A stretch of 64,000 nt of DNA from positions 1 through 64,000 of the forward strand of contig JAKSZP010012122.1 in NCBI GenBank assembly GCA_022478985.1. Reading direction: 5' to 3'. The notes under the pieces are model-generated. The model was not told where the DNA came from and did no database searches. It worked only from the letters and a program-made list of their open reading frames with translations. This document shows, piece after piece, positions 56,560 through 64,000 of the stretch. Numbering within the stretch: the first letter of the stretch is position 1; every line of letters starts with the position of its first letter. The DNA comes from Massospora cicadina. Taxonomy: Eukaryota; Entomophthoromycota; Entomophthoromycetes; Entomophthorales; Entomophthoraceae. A program made the position numbers and the translations under genes.

Positions 56560-57420
56560 GGGTTTGGGTGCCTCCCCAAATCCGGGATAAAGTATTCTCT
56601 GCTTACCATGATCCCCTGGCGGTGGGTCACCCCAGGAAAAAAGTGCCTTGATCTGATAAAGTGTATGCTCAACTGCTAGGTATCTCCAAGGATTTGCCAG
56701 TGTGTATCCCCAATTGTATGACATGTGCATGTGCTAAGTCTGATTGATTGGGTCAGAATGGTCTCCTGCATCCCCTGCAGCAGGCACAGGGTCTGTGGGC
56801 CTCAGTATCCAATGACTTCATTGTTAAGCTCCTCTATTCCAATGGGTTTAACATGATTAAGGTAGTTGTGGACTGCTTTACAAAATTCTCCCAATTAATA
56901 CCTTAGATTTCCGCTATTAATTTTGAAGAGTTGGCCCACCTTTTTGTCTTCCATGTTTTCTTGATGTATGGTGTACCCGGGAGGTGATAAGTGACTGGGG
57001 GCCACAGTTTACAGCTCAGTTTTAGATTGTTATTTTGGCTATCGTTTAAGATCTAGCCGTGCCAGTCCATGGCATATCATTCCCAGTCAGATGGTCAGAT
57101 GGAGAGGTTTAACCAGATCCTCAAACAGTACCTCCTTAGTTTTTCCTCTGCCACACAGTATACCTGGGCCAACAATCTTCCCATGACGCAGTTTGCATAT
57201 AACAACACTCTCATCCATCAATGGAGCTCTCCCCCTACAAAGCTACCCAGGGGTATAAACTCTCTTTCCTTATTAGTCCTTGTCCCCACTTCAAAGTACC
57301 TGATGCAGAGGAGCAGCTGCAGCAGATAGGGAGTAACCAATCTCTGTTTTGGGAGCACCTGACAAAGGCAATAAGTGATTACAAGCAGTTTGCTGATCAT
57401 AAATGCATTCCTGCTTATTA
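56560..57420 (+). pseudogene. G5 integrase core
   Basis: Zinc-binding part: HDPLAVGHPRKK and CMTCACAK (56,600-56,740). Core: VSNDFIVKLLYSNGFNMIKV (first Asp), VISDWGPQFTAQF at about 56,984-57,025 (second Asp), and MAYHSQSDGQMERFNQILKQ at 57,069-57,130 (Glu), so all three catalytic codons remain although frame breaks separate them. Then TQYTWANNLPMTQFAYNNT. Confidence 0.75.
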
Positions 57421-57669
57421 AATTAAGGTGGGATCACAAGTGATGCTATATATGCGCCACCTGCATTTTAAGGTCACTTCTAGGACGTCTGCAAGAAAGT
57501 GTTCCAGTCCTCATGTGGTGGTGGTGGATTTAGGCAATGACCTTCATGGTTGGTCCTTACCACATTTTGGAAGCAGCACCCAGTCTTCTATGCTTCCCAG
57601 TTGCCCCTGTTTAAGAGGAAGGCGCCTGCTTAACCAGGGCCAGTTGTGATCAAGAGCTCATAAGAAGAG

Positions 57670-57800
57670 AAGGTGGATGCCATTCTGGCATCATGGAAAT
57701 CATGTCACCCAAAACAAAGTTGGTGGCCTGGAAGGGATTTCCTTCCTACAAAAACAGCTGGATGAGTTCTCACAATTATGCTAAATGACAAAAATTGGTG
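57670..57800 (+). pseudogene. G5 chromodomain
   Basis: First part VDAILASWK (usual EVEAILDSRR), then after a frame shift KLVAWKGFPSYKNSWMSSHN, which carries the conserved Trp-Lys-Gly and Ser-Trp of a chromodomain, followed by AK and a tail that ends in LVEDFHITR. It lies at the C-terminus of the integrase, as in chromoviruses of fungi, plants and vertebrates. Confidence 0.7.
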
Positions 57801-57953
57801 GAGGATTTCCACATCACCCGTCTAGATACTCCCAGGCCCTTCAGAAGGTTGCCACCATCTTGGCAATAAAGTTACCAAAAGTGCACAAAAATATTGCAAT
57901 GGTCCTGGTCCCCAGTGTGGGTGCTCCCCCATTCTCACAAGGCAAGGGTAAGG

Positions 57954-58943
57954 TAAGCCTTAGTGGATAACTCTTATCACTAAACCAGGTGAGATTACCA
58001 TTTTAAACCAAGAAGGGAAAGAAGCAGAAAGTCATCTCTCTCATCAACTTGGATGTATCCCATTTGGTAGATGAGAGATAGGGAAACAGCATATCCCCTA
58101 AAGATTGCGCCTCTTCCTCCTACGCTCACCACCCAAGAGTTGGTGAGGAAAATTCAAGAGGTGTTTTAGGAGGTGGCGGTGGTCAGAAGCCATTACCAGT
58201 GGACAGCAAGCAGCGATTGTCCAGGAAAAGATGTTCTGCCAGTTTAGTTCTGCTAGCAGAAATAAATTGTTAGTCAGCAAAGTTAAATTGAGAAAGTCAC
58301 TCTTGGACCCAAAATTTCTATCTGACCTTCCCCACCAGTGTTATTGCAAACAAGCTCATCACCAACAGGTGTAGATGTAATGAACCCCTTCATGATTTGA
58401 CGGAACTTGCCATATGTGGACTGGCTGTAGGCACAACCTGCTGTACGTCAGAGGAGTCATCATTGCATCAAGTGTGATTATGGTGGATGGAATATTTCTG
58501 CTAGAAAATCCATTGTCAATCCAACTGGAAAGGTTGGATCCAAGTCAGTATCTGCAAATTATTTAGAATGTGTCCACCGTGATTGGATTGTGACATATTC
58601 CTGATAGTGGTGCAATTAGTCCCAGTTCCACATTCAACAAGCATGTAGGGCAGTGATCTCCAACAAATACCACTGTCACTCCATTTTTCCCTTCCCATTA
58701 TCTTAGGTGAATAAAATTCTTAAAAATCCAATTTTATTCGTGCATCTACTAAACTTTACTAAACACCTAATGGGTATGATTTCCAATTTTAGGAATCCCT
58801 GGCTGGGGTTCACAGTTGTCCTATTGCTTTGCATACCATTATATGGATAGCTGTACCATAGGTATTCTGGTTGGTGCTTTGGGTGTTCACTCATCCTGAG
58901 TTCCAGGACAATCTTATTATTATCAGCACGCCCCATGACACTA
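57954..58943 (+). repeat. 0.9-1 kb direct repeat, copy 2, downstream of G5
   Basis: Aligns with 43,648-43,770 joined to 52,193-53,120. It is uninterrupted at the point where G4 sits in copy 1 and therefore shows the empty site. Confidence 0.6.
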
Positions 58944-60971
58944 TCTATGCTAAAAAATTAGACATTATAATTGTAGTTTCTCATGGTGGTGCAAGTATTA
59001 TCACATAAGGAAGAGTAGTTACCAACTGGTGCAATCAGTCATGCAGACTATTAGTGTTTTTAATGCCTTGATTGTTGAAACCTTACACAAAAATTGTCTG
59101 AGCCTTTGAATTGCCTCAATAAAGACCAAACTTTACAACTTTTCTTTAAGTTCTAATTTGTTGATCTAACTACATTTCTAACTTGTTTGATGTTTGCTTT
59201 GCTAGCCTTGCCTTTGTTTGCATTTTTAACTCTTTCAACCACATTGCCTATTGATCTTAGATGTACTTGATTAGATGCATATACCATCTTTTGGCTACCT
59301 TTTTCAACTTTTACCTTACTTTTACCAAAAGCTTTATATGTGTTAAATTTGATCTTATAGTTTGAAAAAAAACATAGACTTGTCCAGTGAGGTATAATAT
59401 GATGGGACTAATACTTATGAGAGATCTCACTTTATAAGTTTGCATTACATCTAGGATATATACTAACAGCTTTTAAGTTATCTTCTTAGTGATGTGCTTT
59501 AAGCCTTCTATTATGCCTTTTTTAACTATGCTTGCATTTTAACTTTAATCAACATCTAATATATATAAATAAAAAGCTACATTTTTTGCATTTTTAAAAT
59601 AATTAAACTAATTAGTCCTAGGTTATCTGTTCTTCTGGTTACGCTACTCCATGATTGAGCTCTCGCTACTCCTATTTTATGATAGGTTTGGTATAGGTCA
59701 TTCATAATATCACTTTAAAGTATTAGCGTTTGAATACTGAGCTTAAGGGGATTGAAAAATTTTGCTGATGGATTATGCTATTGAAATAGTTTGCACTGAG
59801 ATGAGATAAGTTTACAGAATTTTATATCTGCACGCTTGTAAGCTTATTGGCTGGTTATAACCCGTTAACCATTTTATAGGCACCTACGAAGCTTATTATA
59901 ATCGTTTATATAGACACTACTAACTTGATAGCTTTGAAGATCTTTAACCTTGTTATACCAGCATAAGGTCGAGCTTTATTCAGTTTATTCAGAGAGCTAT
60001 CATCCTAGCAAATCACATCTAATCTCAATAAAGTAATCTATTCTGACCCTTTGATGATTATAATCTTTTTTATGTTCTGATGCGCATCTATAATGACATT
60101 CCAACTATTTGTCTGAGTTTTTAAAGCCATAATTTTAGTATGGCATGTTGTAAAATTGGAACAATGAAGAACTTTTTATTGCGAGCTAGAAAGTACTGAG
60201 TTTGTACTTTATAATTTTAGCTGTACTTCTTTAGATGTTTTATAACTCTGTTATTTCCTTAGATTTATTTTCCGTTGTTATTGACTTAGACTTTGGGGTA
60301 ACTCAAGAGCCTAGTAAAATTATGTAAAGCGCTTAACTGATGTAACTGCAAGCACTACTCAGGGATACCAGATTGGGACTTTCATCAGTAAAAGAGATGC
60401 CAGAAGCACACCAAATAAAGTGGATTAAAAGAACAATTTTTTGTCTAACTTGAGGTGAGAAGATATCTTTGGATAAGTTTAGCATGTCAGTATATATTTA
60501 TTCATACTACAAATCTGCAATTGTATATCTATCGATAAAACATATGATGGTATCTGTCCCTAAGCTGGCCTATCCCAAAACTTAAGCGATTTAAGCTTTA
60601 ATCCTAAAGTGCTATTAGCATTAACATTTTTATGCGATAATTAATCTTGCCTAGCGGCTAAGTCAGAAAATACAAGTGACTTTATGCATCGGATTATTCA
60701 AAAAAATAATAAAAATGGATTTTTTTATCAATGTGAAAGATTGTAATTTTATCAGGAGCAACTATAAAACGAACTTTTACAAATGTATTAAAGATTTCGA
60801 GCACTTTTTATATCTAAAAAACCCTAAAACCTTTTCTTGTACCTTTGATAGCCAAAGGAATGTTATAATTTGATATTTCAAACCACAAGCCGCAAAATAA
60901 ATCTTTAAAGGGTATACCCATCACCTTATACAATTAAGAAGGCATTTCGTCGAATTCAAGTAAAGGATCAA
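58944..60971. other. AT-rich DNA, no gene recognised
   Basis: No domain recognised. A 65-codon frame at 60,676-60,873 (Lys/Asn/Phe-rich) fits chance in AT-rich DNA. The last few hundred bases should contain the 3' UTR and polyadenylation site of the oxidase gene. Confidence 0.45.
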
Positions 60972-63178
60972 TCAGATCTTTGCTCTCAAAGGTAGCTCAC
61001 CCTTGAAATCGTCCTCGTTGTACCGCTCCCAATCCTGCGAAATGGGCGAAAGGAGAAGGCCATCAGGGATGCCGAACCCGTCGACGTAAGCCAACGCTTG
61101 GGAGGCAACTTGGCGAACACTTTCACTAAGGCGTTCGGAAATCTTGAGTGCCGATTTAGGAAGGATGAACCCATTGGAAAGAAGATAACCAAGGTCGGCC
61201 TCAAGCGTTGATAGCATGTACACCTCACAGAGGGCGCGCAAGGCAGACTTTGTGGGCTCAACCGACGAGGAAATATTACGATTAAACTCATTTAGGCTAA
61301 ACCACTCAGCGTAGGTGCGCCCAACTTGTTGAATAAGGTCGCTTTCCTCCTTCATCCAAATTTGATAGATGTCGCGGCCCTCCTTGCGCTTGGCGGCAGT
61401 AACCTCCACCAGCTAATCACTTAATAACCAAAGGGCGCTGAATTACCTTAATGGTGCGGCTCTTGAAACGCAAATTCATCAAATCAACAAGTTCACCAAA
61501 CTCCTCCAAATTCCATTCCGTGGGTTTGGCTTGGTTGCAGATGGGCGCGAAGGTGAATTGGCCGTTGGCGAGGTCGGCAAGGAGCTCCTTGGTTGCCTTC
61601 TGCATCAAGACCGCGTTGTCGCCTTCCGCAGTGATTCCCTAAAATATCAGCGCATTTTTAACCGCAACCGAACCGCATGCGCAAAACCGATCACTCCAGC
61701 AAAAGCCGAGTTCTGAAGGTATCCCTGGCCGCCGCAGCGTTCGCGACAGATGGAACCGCACCGCTCGGCATTCCACGTAGTGAGAGGTTTGATGCTGCAG
61801 CATAGCCGAATAATATCGGATTGCAATGCCCCTGGGAGTTGGCCCAAACCCTTTTGGCATAGTTCAGGCCAAAGCAGATGGCATACGTCCGCGCAAGAAG
61901 AGGAATGAGCGCCTTCTGCTGTAGTTGGTAATCCAGAATAGGAGTGTCACTTTTTCCAGTTGGCCCAGTAGAGAGTCGGGTGGATGCGTACCGCAAGGCT
62001 ACAGCAAGCGACAGCTTAGCGCCCGACATACACATGGCTGCGATGCACAGCCTTCCAGTAAGAAGCTGATCCGCCACTTTGATAAAGCGGCTTGAAAAAT
62101 AAAACATTGTCCAATCTAAGCGCTTACTTTCGGCGGCCCTTAATTTCAGAAGTGAATTTCCCTTCGGGAGAAACATCAGAGTAGCGGTTCAAAAGATTGA
62201 CCCTCGGAATGCTAAACCATTAAAACGACGCTTTCGATTCAACTACCGAACATGGTTAAACTTAAGCAGTGCATTGTCTACGCCATCAAGTTCCAACTTG
62301 TTTCCCATTTCGCGGATAGTGACGCCCTTGCAAACTTCATTACGGGGCCCATCCCGAATCTTGACAATAAAGGTGTGAATGCCTTAAACATTTAACGACC
62401 AGATGAAACCAGTACCCTCTTGAACTCCCGAGACCTGGAGTTGAGCGAATACGATCGCATACTTGGCGTGCCTTGCACCATTGGTGATCTAATTATTTAA
62501 GCAAAGCTTAGGCTAATTTACCCAAAACTTCTGGCTCTTAGTGGATGGGCTGTTGATTACAAATTCTTGGGTGGTGGGATCGTAAACGGCGGTAGTCTTT
62601 TTGGATGAGCACGCATACGCATACCAATAAATACCTCCATCTCAATCGCATTATTCCCGTAGCCCAGCTCCGTGAGCGCGAAGCAACCTGTAGCGTCAAG
62701 GTTGTTGACCTCGTTTAGAATCGGCTCGTGGCGCTCCGTGCCAAGTTTCACAAGGGTTCCGCCGAACTAGATGCCTGATGAGGTAAGATTTATCAACCTA
62801 CCAAGTTGTAATGGACGGTGAGCTTCGTTGTGGAGGACCCGTTAACGAGCCCCGAAATCTCATGCACTAAAGGATTTGAAAGGGTTTAAAACTGCACCAA
62901 CCTGCCAAAACGTTAAGCGGGTTCGTCCGAAGATCCTTCACCGAGATGAAGTGATTATTTCCGATCGCCTTCAGCTGTTCGAAAGCCTGCTCCTGCTTTT
63001 CCGCCTGCAGGACGTTAAAGCGTGGGGCAAAGAGGGCGATATTCTCCTGGATGAACTTCTTGAGGCGCTTACGGTTATCGCGATTATCCGGTTCCAAAAG
63101 CTTGTTGAGTTCCTCAGGGTCAAAGTTGGGCTTGGGATACCGGTACCGATTGTTCTTGTAAGCTGAAGGGGATGCCAT
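60972..63178 (-). CDS. ACOX: Acyl-CoA oxidase (peroxisomal beta-oxidation), ten exons, one frameshift
   Basis: Oxidises acyl-CoA to trans-2-enoyl-CoA with FAD and O2, giving H2O2, in peroxisomes. Exons (minus): 63178-62902, 62866-62802, 62766-62635, 62596-62522, 62488-62416, 62382-62247, 62211-62128, 62090-61674, 61638-61447, 61412-60972; introns are 33-38 nt, GT-AG. Joined length is about 630 residues, near the family norm. Landmarks: [20 protein letters not shown] (N-terminus), [11 protein letters not shown] (FAD/substrate), [44 protein letters not shown], and AEGDN with the Glu at the position of the catalytic base. The C-terminus is Ala-Lys-Ile, a possible PTS1 peroxisomal signal. One base is missing in the G run at 61,829-61,832, which breaks exon 8. 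It could be a sequencing slip or a recent pseudogene; all else is intact. GC-richer than its flanks. Confidence 0.88.
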
Positions 63179-64000
63179 AGCTAAGTGATGACTGCCTTAG
63201 CCACCCATCTTATTCACTTGCACGTTTTGCTTTCGTCACCACCTCTTACAGCTCGAATCCGCTAGTTCAAGTGCTTTCTCAAGTTGAAGTATTTGCGGTT
63301 AACCGATCCAATTAAGGTAATTGAATTTAATCCGATAAGCCAGCGTTGCAGCCTCTCATTGGAATGGAATTTTCGCTCGTCACCGATACAGCAATACAAT
63401 ATTTCTACCCCCAACAATCAAATTAGATGTCCAGCCGATTCCCATGCACTTTATCCTTTTCTAAAATTGTAAGATTCTACCTTTATTTTAAATACTCCAT
63501 TTATATAGGTAATTGTAATTTAGAGTATTGTATATTTATGGCTTTCTCTATTACTCTGTAACCTGAAGTGCTAGTAGCACCAGGATACCTTTTTTAGGAA
63601 GTCTATATTTCCAACCCTAGGATGGATACATTATACTTATTCAAGGCGCTAAGTCTGGGCTCTTAAAGGCCTTAGGTAAGTAAAGGGAAGTGAGGAAGTC
63701 TCAATAAAGAGAAAAGGTTTTAGGTGCTAAAGATATGTATCAGCTTATACTAGATTGCAAATAAGGGGTAACATGGAACCAATTTTCAAGGCTATCACAA
63801 AATGACCTTGAAGTAATCTATTATATGTAGGATCTCCCATACTTAGCATCAAGTGCCGCACAGAGATAGGAGCTATATATAGTCTAGATAGCTTTCACAT
63901 GTGCCAGGGCACAAAGGGAGCAGTTACACCAGAAAAGTTAAGCCAATTTTAAATCAAAAACATTTATGTGCTGAGTGAGGTTTTTAAAGAGCTTGTCAGA
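63179..64000. other. Upstream flank of the oxidase gene
   Basis: No coding feature recognised. The promoter is expected within the first few hundred bases, but no convincing TATA box or known operator was seen near 63,179-63,300. Confidence 0.4.

Larger units (their letters stand above)
53121..57953 (+). mobile_element. G5, chromodomain Ty3/gypsy element (chromovirus), decayed
   Basis: Protease (53,640), an insert or unassigned stretch (54,000-54,950), RT (55,140-55,720), RNase H (55,900-56,130), integrase (56,560-57,330) and a C-terminal chromodomain (57,670-57,800), all on the plus strand in shifting frames. The protein wording differs from G1, G3 and G4, so it is a separate lineage. Bracketed by 0.9-1 kb direct repeats. 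Chromodomains of such integrases are known to steer insertion towards particular chromatin; whether this one could is inference. Confidence 0.75.

Noticed and set aside
60676..60873. Small Lys/Asn-rich frame as a gene
   Set aside because: Low-complexity composition, no domain, AT-rich surroundings; expected by chance.
60986..61291. Overlapping minus-strand frame in the oxidase C-terminus
   Set aside because: It is the alternate frame of exon 10; the oxidase frame 60,972-61,412 has clear family wording.
1..64000. CRISPR arrays, prophage, operons, ribosomal RNA
   Set aside because: No regularly spaced repeats, no bacterial-type gene clusters and no rRNA signature were seen; introns and retroelements show that the DNA is eukaryotic.

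Overview
This is a eukaryotic, TE-dominated, AT-rich window. No bacterial features were seen. Almost everything between 1 and about 58,950 is retrotransposon sequence in various states of decay. One recognisable host gene, an acyl-CoA oxidase for peroxisomal beta-oxidation, lies on the minus strand at 60,972-63,178. It is GC-richer than its surroundings and is split by nine tiny introns of 33-38 nt. The element types (Ty3/gypsy elements with a Gly-Pro-rich Gag, a chromodomain gypsy element, an L1-like LINE and a tRNA-derived SINE) together with the tiny introns suggest a fungus or another unicellular eukaryote with a repeat-rich genome. I cannot name the lineage from sequence alone.

Layout. 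1-13,645: two head-to-tail minus-strand Ty3/gypsy copies sharing one LTR (G2, running off the left edge, and G1). A 5.3 kb LINE (LINE A) sits inside the 5' LTR of G1, with a 15-nt target-site duplication. 13,646-16,423: AT-rich DNA holding a tRNA-derived SINE (15,521-15,791, minus strand). 16,441-21,711: LINE B, plus strand, 17-nt duplication. 21,729-25,690: AT-rich, little recognisable. 25,696-37,061: G3, a complete gypsy element (LTRs of about 444 bp, 5-bp duplication CTTAC). It has been hit three times: by a 1.93 kb ORF1-only LINE relative (27,194-29,127), by a 743-bp solo LTR in gag (29,779-30,521), and by a second 743-bp solo LTR inside its 3' LTR (36,048-36,790, opposite strand). 37,127-42,437: LINE C, minus strand, 17-nt duplication. 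43,771-52,192: G4, a gypsy element with 808-bp LTRs of the same family as the two solo LTRs, inserted in a repeat whose second copy lies at 57,954-58,943. 53,121-57,950: G5, a chromodomain gypsy element (chromovirus). 58,944-60,971: nothing recognised. 60,972-63,178: acyl-CoA oxidase.

How the parts work together. The LINE family encodes an ORF1 nucleic-acid-binding protein (CCHC knuckle) and an ORF2 with AP-endonuclease, reverse transcriptase and a C-terminal Cys/His knuckle. The SINE and the ORF1-only element end in a 3' tail closely resembling that of the LINE, so the LINE machinery is the likely engine for all of them. All retroelement reading frames seen carry stops or frameshifts. The most interesting signals are the LINE/SINE/ORF1-only family with its shared 3' end, the collagen-like Gag, and the oxidase gene with ultra-short introns and a single-base frameshift in a G run. 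All similarity statements are alignments made by eye.
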